From assembly GCA_016710625.1 (NCBI GenBank), contig JADJVK010000002.1:1-64000 (forward strand): 64,000 nt of DNA. The letters are read 5' to 3'. This document shows, one piece after another, positions 46,942 to 56,300 of the stretch; the first letter of the stretch is position 1, and each line of letters begins with the position of its first letter. The notes beneath the pieces are model-generated. The model saw only the letters and a list, made by a program, of their open reading frames with translations, ran no database searches and was not told the origin of the DNA. This DNA comes from Saprospiraceae bacterium. GTDB lineage: Bacteria > Bacteroidota > Bacteroidia > Chitinophagales > Saprospiraceae. Both the position numbers and the translations under genes were made by a program.

Positions 46942-49070
46942 TTATTTCACTCCAAAACCGCCTTCAATATCTGCATTGACGAAGTGCAATTTCATATTTT
47001 CATCTTCTGCCATCAATATCATCCCTTGTGATTCTATTCCTCTCAATGCTCTAGGTGCAAGATTTGCTACTAAAACGACTTTGGTGCCTATAATCTTCTC
47101 TGGCTCGTAATGTTCTGCGATGCCAGACACAACAGTTCTTTGTTCGAAACCTAAGTCAACTTTAAGTTCTAATAATTTTTTGCACCACTCACTTTTTTCG
47201 CCTCGATTATTTTACCCGTTCTCAAATCTAACTTTGCAAAATCATCAAAAGAAATCGTTGGTTTTAATGGCTCAAAATTAATATTTTTCTCGACTGGGTT
47301 ATTGGTATGTAATTTTGCAATTTGTTGCTCAATTACTTCATCTGGAATCCGTACAAACAAGTGATTTGCTTCATTTATTTGATGATTAGGCTCTATTAAG
47401 CATCCGCCATTCGCCAATAATTCCATTATCTCTTGTAATTCCCCTTTTTCTTCTAAATTGGGCAAATTCAATAAATTAGACAATTTATCTGATGTAAAAG
47501 GCATAAATGGTCGGGAGCAAACTCTAAGAACTGCCACAATTTGTAATGCAAGATTCAAGACTATGGCAGTTAAATCAGGGTCAGTTTTAATCGTTTTCCA
47601 AGGTTCATTATTTTGAAGCAATGAATTTCCGATACTCGAAATCTCCATTAATGATTTTAATCCACCTCTAAAATCAAAATGATATAAAGCATCACTCATT
47701 TCCTGCACTTTGTCATACAGGTCTATCAATTCTACATCATAATAGCTTTCTGTATTGTTGGATCCACTTGTGAATTCTACATTCGGATCAAAATCTGGCA
47801 CTTTGCCACCATAATATTTATTGATTAAAACAATGACCCTATTAACGAAGTTAGCAATATTATTGACCAATTCATTATTATTGGTTTCCTGGAAATTTTT
47901 CCAAGTGAACTCACTATCTCGCTGTTCAGGCATGTTTTTAATCATATTGTAGCGAAGCACATCTTGCATTCCCTCAAAATCTTGAAGATATTCATGCACC
48001 CAAACTGCCCAATTTCTGGAAGTCGATATTTTCTGACCTTCCAAATTTAAAAACTGATTGGCTGGGACATTTATAGGAAGATTGTAATCTCCATGTGCTT
48101 TTAGAATAATGGGAAATATCAAACAATGAAAAACAATATTGTCTTTTCCAATAAAATGTATGAGGGAAGTTTCTTCGTCTTGCCAATATTTTTTCCACAA
48201 ATCTGGGTTACCCTGATTAATTGCCCACTGCTTAGTAGCTGAGATATAGCCAATCGGAGCATCCAACCAAACATATAATTTTTTTCCTTCACTATTCGGA
48301 ATACTTTTGGGCACATCTACTCCCCATTCCAAATCTCTTGTCATAGCTCTTGGTTGCAATCCGCCATCTAGCCAACTTTTACATTGACCTAACACATGCG
48401 CTTTCCATTCTTCTGGGTCATGGTGGTGTTTTCCTTCCAAATTGCCATTTTCCAACCACTCTTTAAGCCAAACTTCATGTTGGTTTAAGGGCAAATACCA
48501 ATGTTTTGTCGTTTTTAAAATTGGCTTTTCACCACTTAAAGTTGATCTTGGGTCAATGAGTTCAGTTGGATTTAAAGTGCTTCCACAGTTCTCACATTGA
48601 TCACCATAGGCATTTGGGTTACTACATTTTGGGCAAGTGCCCATGATATATCGATCTGCTAAAAATTGATTGGCTTGAACGTCAAAATATTGCTCGGACT
48701 CTTGCTCAGTAAACTGTTGATTGTCATAAAGGAATTTGAAAAATTCTTGAGCAGTTTCGTGATGCAATGGCTCAGAAGTTCTATGATAAATATCGAACTT
48801 AATCCCCATTTTATCAAAAGTATCCACGAAAAGAGCATGATATTTATCAACGATTTCTTTTGGAGTTATCCCTTCTTTCTTTGCTTTTATTGTTATTGCA
48901 GCCCCATGTTCGTCAGACCCACATACAAAAACAACCTCTTTGCCTTGCATTCTGAGGAACCTGCAATAAATATCAGAAGATAAATATGCTCCAGCCAAAT
49001 GACCTATATGCAAAGGACCGTTGGCATAGGGTAGTGCTGCGGTCACCAAATATCGTTTTGGTGTATTCAT
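46942..49070 (-). CDS. metG: Methionyl-tRNA synthetase (frameshifted)
   Basis: A class I synthetase of about 709 residues. The catalytic core has the HIGH motif (YANGPLHIGHLAGAY), a zinc-knuckle (CPKCSNPNAYGDQCENC, near 150) and the KMSKS equivalent (GQKISTSRNW). The C-terminal tRNA-binding OB domain follows (DDFAKLDLRTGKIIEAKKV to GGFGVK). The frame breaks in the T6 run 47176-47181; one more base gives GAKKLLELKVDLGFEQRT and restores the OB domain. A -7-like box (TATCTTTG, minus 49104-49097) lies 27 bases upstream of the ATG. As metG is essential, this break must be a sequencing error or tolerated. Confidence 0.95.
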
Positions 49071-49160
49071 AATTAATGATAGTATTAAAATTGTTGCAAA
49101 GATAATGTCAATTAAAACTATTTTGAAGGAGATGATGATAAAAATAGGGAATAAATATTA

Positions 49161-49176
49161 TACCAAACGTTTGGTA
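49161..49176. promoter_or_regulatory. TetR operator overlapping the promoter
   Basis: TACCAAACGTTTGGTA is a perfect 16-bp palindrome, 29 bases before the tetR-like start codon. TetR-family operators are such palindromes. It overlaps the -33 box (TTTG, 49170-49173) of the promoter listed next, so binding would block transcription. Confidence 0.85.
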
Positions 49177-49201
49177 GGTAAAATAATTTTACTTACTTTT
49201 G
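49170..49201 (+). promoter_or_regulatory. Bacteroidota-type promoter of the tetR-hydrolase operon
   Basis: TTTG at 49170-49173, spacer of 20 bases, TACTTTTG at 49194-49201; a full match to TTTG-N19/21-TAnnTTTG. The start of transcription should fall near 49206-49209, at the ATG itself, so the mRNA may be leaderless. The -33 box is inside the operator palindrome. Confidence 0.75.
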
Positions 49202-49205
49202 TCCT

Positions 49206-49781
49206 ATGCCAATTCAAAAAATAAATAAATCGGAGCTTATTATCAAGTCGATAGCCATTTTTAATAAAATGGGATATACTCATACTAGTATGAGTGATAT
49301 TGCGAAAGCTGTGGGATTACAAAAGGGTAGTATTTATCATTATTTTGAGAGTAAAGAGCAATTATTGCAGCATTGTATTTATTTTTCCAAAGCCTATTTG
49401 AGCGATAATATATTTCATTATGCCTATCAGGATGAGCTTCCAGCAACTGAAAGATTGGAAATCATATTTGAAAAGTTATCAAAAATAGTTACACGAAATT
49501 TTCAAGGCTGTTTTTTTGGCAATCTATCTTTAGAAATAGCAAATATTGAGTTAAATGTAAATTCATTATTGTATGATTTTTTTGAAGAAATGAAATTAAT
49601 TGTATTATATATTTTAAAATCAGTTTTTACTGAGGTTGAGGCAAATGAGAAGGCAGACGAAATAATATTTATTTATGAAGGTGCCGTAATGATGACTAAG
49701 TTAAAGAAAGATCTAGCTCCTTTAGAAATGGCAATTGAAATGATAAAATCAAAAGCAAAAAGAGATGAAAGAGCAAACTAA
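49206..49781 (+). CDS. TetR-family transcriptional repressor
   Basis: A 191-residue regulator with an N-terminal helix-turn-helix (SIAIFNKMGYTHTSMSDIAK, AVGLQKGSIYHYFESKEQLL, residues about 12-55) and a helical ligand domain. It probably represses itself and the co-transcribed hydrolase through the palindrome upstream. Its end overlaps the next gene by 17 bases, which points to coupled translation. The ligand is unknown. Confidence 0.93.
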   Translation: MPIQKINKSELIIKSIAIFNKMGYTHTSMSDIAKAVGLQKGSIYHYFESKEQLLQHCIYFSKAYLSDNIFHYAYQDELPATERLEIIFEKLSKIVTRNFQGCFFGNLSLEIANIELNVNSLLYDFFEEMKLIVLYILKSVFTEVEANEKADEIIFIYEGAVMMTKLKKDLAPLEMAIEMIKSKAKRDERAN

Positions 49782-50658
49782 AATTTTAGAAAAACAAAAT
49801 AATCCATCGAAAAGCATAAAAATGGCAAGGACATTAATGCCAATTTTAGGAAAAATAGCACCAAATTTTAGTTCAAAATTGTTTTTCAAGCTATTTACAA
49901 CCCCAATTAAAGTCCCATTGAAACCACCCCATATTGATATTTTGAATCAATCAACTCCATTTGAATATTTAATTCAAGATATTTGGGGATATCAAGAAGA
50001 GGTGAAAATAAGAGGATATGAATGGAATCCAAAGGGTAAGCAAAAAGTTCTCTTGGTACATGGTTGGAACGGAAAAGCTGCAGATTACTATAAATTAATT
50101 CCAAAGTTAATTGAATCAGATTTTCATGTAGAAGCCATTGATTGTAAAGCACATGGTGCATCGGAAGGGAATCGGTCTAGTATGCCCGATTTTATGGAAT
50201 CAATTAAAGGATATGTTGAAAACAGAGGTGTCCCAGATATTGTAATTGGACATTCTTTAGGAGCCACCGCTAGCACATTTTATTTATCAGAATCTGGATT
50301 GAAAATTGATAAATTAGTACTTTTAGCGAATCCTGTAATAATGATGAATGCTTTCTCAAAAGGATTTGATCAAGTGAATTTGCCGGATTTTGCTAGGAAT
50401 CTTGTAGTAGAATCAGCCGAAAAAATGTTGAATAGAAAAATTACTGATTTTGATTTACAAAATGTCAGTTTATCTAATTTCAACCATGTCTTAGAACTAT
50501 ATGTTGAGAACGACGATGAAGTCAGCAATAACGATACATTACTTTTCTTGAAAGCACACCCAAATGTTTCTGCTCAACTAATTGAAAATTGTGGACACAA
50601 TTATATCAAAAGGAATAAAAAAGCTATTGAATTGATAATGGAATTTTTAAAGAAATAA
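49765..50658 (+). CDS. Alpha/beta hydrolase
   Basis: A 297-residue soluble hydrolase. It shows the strand and oxyanion loop VLLVHGWNGKAADYY, the nucleophile GHSLGAT, an acidic region LYVENDDEVSN and a terminal His in CGHNYIKRNKK. There is no signal peptide or membrane segment. It is controlled with the TetR gene, which it overlaps. Substrate is not evident; a ligand-inducible esterase or lipase is likely. Confidence 0.88.
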   Translation: MKEQTKILEKQNNPSKSIKMARTLMPILGKIAPNFSSKLFFKLFTTPIKVPLKPPHIDILNQSTPFEYLIQDIWGYQEEVKIRGYEWNPKGKQKVLLVHGWNGKAADYYKLIPKLIESDFHVEAIDCKAHGASEGNRSSMPDFMESIKGYVENRGVPDIVIGHSLGATASTFYLSESGLKIDKLVLLANPVIMMNAFSKGFDQVNLPDFARNLVVESAEKMLNRKITDFDLQNVSLSNFNHVLELYVENDDEVSNNDTLLFLKAHPNVSAQLIENCGHNYIKRNKKAIELIMEFLKK

Positions 50659-50659
50659 A

Positions 50660-51538
50660 CTATTGATTTAATTTCATTCTTTTTTCGTTTTCGATCAACT
50701 CTTGTTCTGCCAAAGCTTCTTCTGCTTCAAGTTCTCTTTGAACTTTCTTTGCGACAAAAATACTAGCTTCATAAAGGGCATACAAAGGAATAAAAACCAA
50801 TAATTGAGATGCAATATCTGGTGATGGTGTCACCACAGCAGCGATAATTAATAAGACTACAACTGCATGTTTTCGATATTTTTTCATAAAATCAGCAGTC
50901 AATAATCCTATTTTAGCTAAAAAATATACAATAACAGGCAATTCGAATACTAAACCAATCGGTAATGTAAACATTACCATAGAATCCACATAACTCGACA
51001 AAGTTGGTTGAGCAGCTACACCTTCAATTGTATAACCAGCCAAAAAAGTGATGGCTAATGGAGCAACAACATAGTAACCAAATAATACACCAGCAATAAA
51101 TAGTAAAGTACTAATTATAACAAAGCCACTAGCTGCTTTTTGCTCTTTAGGATATAAGCCAGGTTTTATAAATTTCCAAACTTCCCAAAGTAAAATAGGA
51201 ATAGCTAAAACAAAGCCCATCCAAAAAGATACCATCATGTGCATCATGAATGCTTCACCTACCTCTCTTGTTGCAATAATAAATTGAGGAGGGTCAATAC
51301 ACATAGAATCTGAAATTGAGCAAAGGATCCTGTAAGTTAAAAAATCTTTATATCTGGGTCCAAAAATGATGTTTCTAAAAACGAAGTCTTTTGCAATGAA
51401 AATTATAATAGCAAAAAACAGGATAGCAAGAACTGACCTTAAAATATGCCATCGCAATGCTTCAAGATGGTCTAAAAAAGACATCTCATTACCCTCTTTT
51501 TCATCAAGGGTATCCACATCAACCTGATCTAAAGCCAT
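50660..51538 (-). CDS. tatC: Sec-independent translocase subunit TatC
   Basis: A 292-residue inner-membrane protein with six helices. The family marks are MSFLDHLEALRWHILRSV at the start, the glutamate in VGEAFMMHMMVSFWMGF, and FKPGLYPKEQKA-like WKFIKPGLYPKEQKAASGF, followed by GLVFELPVIVYFL. TatC recognises twin-arginine signal peptides of folded exported proteins. No tatA or tatB is in the window. A TACCTTTG box (minus 51562-51555) 17 bases upstream may be its -7 element. Convergent with the hydrolase, one base apart. Confidence 0.95.
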   Translation of the reverse strand: MALDQVDVDTLDEKEGNEMSFLDHLEALRWHILRSVLAILFFAIIIFIAKDFVFRNIIFGPRYKDFLTYRILCSISDSMCIDPPQFIIATREVGEAFMMHMMVSFWMGFVLAIPILLWEVWKFIKPGLYPKEQKAASGFVIISTLLFIAGVLFGYYVVAPLAITFLAGYTIEGVAAQPTLSSYVDSMVMFTLPIGLVFELPVIVYFLAKIGLLTADFMKKYRKHAVVVLLIIAAVVTPSPDIASQLLVFIPLYALYEASIFVAKKVQRELEAEEALAEQELIENEKRMKLNQ

Positions 51539-51648
51539 TTTAAAATATTTATTGCAAAGGTAAAGATTCTCATCAAATAGATGATTATTTTAGACTAAAT
51601 CTAGAGAGAAAGGATTAATTTTATGATATAATTTTAAAATTTAAATAT

Positions 51649-52023
51649 ATGTCATTAGATTTTCATAGGAAAATTGGAGCTGCAGCAGCTATTATGGGCT
51701 TCAAGGGAGTTGCCTTAGGAGCATTTGGGGCACATTATCTAAAAAGTATTTTGAGCGAACAACAATTACTTTGGTGGGAGAAAGCTGTTCAATACCAATT
51801 TTATCATATTGCCCCGATTATCTTATTAGCTTTTTTACCTAGTAAAAATGCAAAAACAATTGCGATCATTTTTTTATTAGGCTGTATTTTTTTTAGTGGC
51901 TCTTTATATTTTATGGCTTTAACAAACATTAGATGGCTTGGAGCACTTACCCCAATTGGTGGTGTATTATTGCTAATTGGTTGGGGGATGTTGACTTATG
52001 ATATTTTGAAAAAAAACAACTAA
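51649..52023 (+). CDS. DUF423 membrane protein (YgdD-like)
   Basis: A 124-residue protein with four hydrophobic helices (KIGAAAAIMGFKGVALGAFG, HIAPIILLAFLP, TIAIIFLLGCIFFSGSLYF, LIGWGMLTYDIL). The signature GAFGAHYLKSIL and the TPIGG segment are those of DUF423. Function is unknown. It is a single gene with its own upstream gap of 110 bases from the tatC start. Confidence 0.93.
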   Translation: MSLDFHRKIGAAAAIMGFKGVALGAFGAHYLKSILSEQQLLWWEKAVQYQFYHIAPIILLAFLPSKNAKTIAIIFLLGCIFFSGSLYFMALTNIRWLGALTPIGGVLLLIGWGMLTYDILKKNN

Positions 52024-52170
52024 ATTAATTTTGTATTTTTAAATATAGTTGTAATATTGTGATTCAATTAAACATCATTTACTGGGCAAATTATTTTTAT
52101 TTAAAATTAATTTGATATTAATTCAATGATTTGCTATCTTCCCATGTTTAACTTAATTAATTTTGTACAA

Positions 52171-52674
52171 ATGAAAAAAATTACTTTTTGTCTTGCACTA
52201 TTTTGTGCTATGTTTTTATCTTTAAATTCCTTAAAAGCACAAGATTATAAGTCAGCAATTGGTTTACGTTTGGGTATACCTTTATCTGTTTCTTACAAAC
52301 ATTTTATAAATGATAGAGGTGCCATTGAAGCGACTGTAGGTTATAAAAATTATTCTGGATTCGCTAGTTACTTTTCTGTGACAGCTGCTTATCAATATCA
52401 CAATGATATTTCATCAGTATCAGGATTAAAGTGGTATTATGGTGGAGGAGCAGGAGTAAATGTTTGGACATATGATCCAATTTATAAAGCTTTGGGAGTA
52501 AATACTTCCAGTACAACTATTAGTATTTTTGGGCAATTAGGGTTAGATTATAAATTTGCAGATTACCCAGTTAATTTAAGTTTGGATTGGGCACCTACAT
52601 TTATTGTTGGCTCTAGTTATATTAATGGATTTGGTGCAGGTTATGGAGCATTATCTGCTAGATATACTTTTTAA
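52171..52674 (+). CDS. Small outer-membrane beta-barrel protein
   Basis: A 167-residue protein. The ATG at 52171 starts a signal peptide (MKKITFCLALFCAMFLSLNS) cut at KAQ; the upstream ATG at 52126 lacks this and is unlikely. The mature part is an eight-stranded barrel pattern (AIGLRLGIPLSVSYKHF, AIEATVGYKNYSGFASYF, GYGALSARYTF with terminal Phe). A TAATTTTG box at 52158-52165 lies only five bases before the ATG, which would make the mRNA nearly leaderless; its -33 spacing (24) is poor. Confidence 0.85.
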   Translation: MKKITFCLALFCAMFLSLNSLKAQDYKSAIGLRLGIPLSVSYKHFINDRGAIEATVGYKNYSGFASYFSVTAAYQYHNDISSVSGLKWYYGGGAGVNVWTYDPIYKALGVNTSSTTISIFGQLGLDYKFADYPVNLSLDWAPTFIVGSSYINGFGAGYGALSARYTF

Positions 52675-52695
52675 AATAATATTATTTTTATATTC

Positions 52696-52733
52696 AAAAG
52701 GGGCTTGAAAATTATTTTTTAAACCCCTTTTTT
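52696..52733 (+). terminator. Rho-independent terminator of the barrel gene
   Basis: AAAAGGGG (52696-52703) pairs with CCCCTTTT (52724-52731), followed by more T. It lies 22 bases after the stop codon. Confidence 0.85.
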
Positions 52734-53340
52734 ATTACTATTTGTAAATTAGTTTATAATATAATTATTTTTTTTGTATATGTTAAAATTGTATAAATAA
52801 CTCATTGTCAATTGAATGGAAATGTTAAAATACCTAAAAAGGGTATGTTGTACCCTTTTTACTCCTTTACTTTTGCATGTAGATAATATGAAAGAAATTT
52901 TATATATGTCTTAATTTAATGAACGATCCGTATCCAAGAACTTATTTTTTAACACACAATATCCCGTGATGAAGAAAATTTACATCCTATTAATGTCATT
53001 AAGACATTTTTTTCTAAAGGTACATTCAACTGAATCTTTTTCTTTTGTGCCTATTTCTAATAAAAAGTATATTATAAAAAAGCATTATGAATAAATCATT
53101 TATTCATTATCGTTCTTCGTTTTAATAACCTTTCTGAGTTATTGCTCAAAAGTAGAGTAATACAATTTTCCTGCTACAGACAAAACAAGCTATTGGCGTT
53201 TAATCGCTTATTATTTTTTATATTAGTTCTATCATGATGGATGGTAATTGCGATGCCACTATCTGGTTTCTTATACCCATAACTGATTGATTTTAATCGA
53301 TTTATTAGAATTTTACGACCATTAATTTAAATTTTTAACC
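52734..53340. other. Long intergenic leader of the giant secreted protein
   Basis: A 607-base gap. A hairpin AAAAAGGGTA/TACCCTTTTT sits at 52836-52860 and is symmetric enough to act on both strands. A frame of 41 codons (52969-53094) begins with a signal-like MKKIYILLMS but has no other support. No full promoter was found before 53341. Nothing else is recognisable. Confidence 0.5.
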
Positions 53341-56300
53341 ATGAACTTTACCGTCCCAACTATCGGTTCAAAACTTGTATTAATTAAACCGAATATATCC
53401 AATTGGATATTTATGATGATTTGTATGTTATTCACCAATTCCCTATCTGCTCAGTTGAGCTGTGTCATGGCTTGTCATGACACAGTCAATGTATCGCTTA
53501 ATCAATGGTGTTATGCCAAGATTAAACCGGATATGGTGATGACTTCTTATCTTACTTCCTGCCCTGGCACTAAAATCATTCAAGTATTTAATAATCAAGG
53601 AATAAGCATAGGTGATACTGTCACAGGTGCATACATCGGACAATCTTTGATGGTAAAAGTCAAAGACCCTTACTCAGGAAATTCTTGCTGGAGTGCCGTT
53701 AAAATATTTGACAAATTAGGACCCAATTTGACCTGTAAAGATATAACTGTGAATTGTACGGAAGACACTTCTCCAAATTCTGTTGGGACTATAGAAGCTA
53801 TTGATGCTTGTTCCCCTATGGTTGATAAAATCTACACAGATGTTGTTTCAAACCTTGGATGTTCTCAATTCGGATTCTCTGGAATTTGCGATCATAAAAA
53901 TTGGGGATTTATCAATAGTTACAATAGTAACGGCACCATTGTAAAATACGGAATAGATAGTATAACTATTGATGGAGCGAACAACAAACCAATATCTGTT
54001 ACTCCAAAATATGTTTCATCATACCAAATTATCATCCCATCCGATGGCCAAATTAGTTTTGATTGGCGATTGTTTGGTGGTACAGACCCAAACATTGACT
54101 GCTTTATCTTGACAATCAATGATTCTTGTATTCAATTATCCAATTATTTTACAAAATCAGGAACCATAATAAAAAATTTGAAAGCAGGAGATAGATTCGT
54201 TTTCGAATTACTTTCAGATGGTTCAGCTGATAGGAATAAATTGACAATTAAAAATTTCAGATTTGGTACTTCTTTTATCAAAGTAGTCAACCGAAATTGG
54301 ACAGCTACAGATGCTTATGGCAATAGTAAAACTTGCTTACAAAGGGTTTCTGTAAAAAAGAATTTTATTAATGAAATTATTTTACCCAAAAATAAAGACA
54401 ATATTCAATCTCCAGCTTTAAGCTGTGGTCAAGATACTGCTGCCAATAACACAGGATGGCCTTATTTAGACAAAGATGGAAATTTGGCTACTTTCGACCC
54501 GATTTATTTATACCAAGGCGGCAATGCTTGTTTTGGTATCACCTATTCTGATCAATCAATAAAAAGTTGTGGTAACTCCTTGACAATCATTAGAAAATGG
54601 GTCTTGGTTGATTGGTGCACTAGTGAAATAAAATATCATGATCAATTGATAAAAGTAATGGATAATAAACCGCCAACCATTACTTGCCCCCCAGCACTTA
54701 CCTTTAACACCAACGCTAACAGTTGCAATGCAAACATTCAATTACCCCTCCCTATTGTTGACGACGAATGTTCTAATCCTGTCAATTCTACAGTGAATTG
54801 GATATTTGGACCAGGACTTATACACAATAATATCCCGTTAGGTACATATCCAGTGATTTACACTGCTACCGATGCCTGTGGCAATAGTGCTACATGTTCA
54901 TCCACCATAATTGTTAAAGATGAAATTGTACCTACTGCCATTTGTATCACTCAAACTACCATTGCCCTGCCTACAAATGGCGAGGCATGGGTCCCTGCTC
55001 AATCATTTGATGCAGGAAGTTTCGATAATTGTTGCTTACAAAAGTATGAAGTAAAGCGAAACGATGACCCTGCCTCTATTTTTGGTCCTTCTGTAAAATT
55101 TATCTGTCTGGATAGTGGAAAGGATTTTATCCCTATTTCCCTAAAACTTACAGATTGTCATGGATTATATAATACTTGTGATGTTTTGGTGAAAATTCAG
55201 GATAAATATAAGCCAACGATTACTTGCCCTTCGGCAGTTGTGATTGATTGTCAGACCAATAGAAGTGATTTGAATGTTTTTGGAAAACCAGTTGCTTCTG
55301 ATAATTGTGGTTATACAATTGCTTATAATTTGAAAGAAAATATCTCCAACTGTGGGGTTGGAAATATCACAAGGACTTGGACTGTTAGTGATTTAAGTGG
55401 ACAAGCTATCTCTTGTTCTCAAGTAATAACTGTTGCCAATAGTTTACCTTGGAATAAGAATAACACAGAAATCACTTGGCCCCAAGACTTTTCAACTGCT
55501 AATTGTGGTGGTGATTTATCCCCAAATGCCCTAAAAGCACCATATAACAAACCCGTTTTACAATCTTCAGGTAATTGCAGTCAAGTTGCAATGACCTATT
55601 CAGATGAAGTTTTTTCTGTCGCTCCTCCTTCTTGTTTACAAATATTGAGAAAATGGGTAGTGATTGATTGGTGCCAATTTCAAGTAGGCAGTCAGATTGG
55701 AAAATGGGAACATACTCAGGTTTTAAAAATTGAAGACACAGAATATCCAGAATTATTCATACCAAATGATACACTTGTTAAAAGTCAAGATGCTACTTGT
55801 GGCACTGGCTATGTCAAATTAAATTTAGCGACTGCAAAGGATTGTGACCCGAATGTAAAAATTACGAATAGCAAGACAAATGGCGGAGCAGATGCTAGTG
55901 GAGCATATCCATTTGGTACGACCATTGTCATTTTTACAGCTACAGATGGTTGTGGAAATTCTACCCAAATGGAAATGAAAGTTATCGTTGTAGATGGGAA
56001 AAAGCCAGTTGTGATATGTAAATCTGGTTTGACAGTGACTTTGAATCCGATGCCGCAAGGTGGGATGGTTTCGCTATCTCCTAGATATTTTGATAACTTC
56101 AGTAGTGATAATTGTACTCCAACTAGTCAGTTAAAGTATTCATTTTCAAGTGATTTGAAAGATACTTTGAAGTGGTTTACTTGTGATAGCTTGGGAGCGA
56201 AACTTACTCAAATGTGGGTTACGGATGCTGCTGGAAATCAAGATTTTTGCAATGTTTATGTTTTAGTGGAAGATAACATGAATGCATGTGGAAGTGGTTC

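Noticed and set aside
46942..47130. A separate small tRNA-binding (Trbp111-like) gene downstream of metG
   Set aside because: One added base in the T6 run at 47176-47181 joins it in frame with the MetRS OB domain, giving the normal fused form.
52969..53094. A 41-codon plus-strand frame with a signal-like start (MKKIYILLMS)
   Set aside because: No promoter, no conserved feature and a lysine-rich AT-biased tail; short frames of this kind are expected by chance in such DNA.
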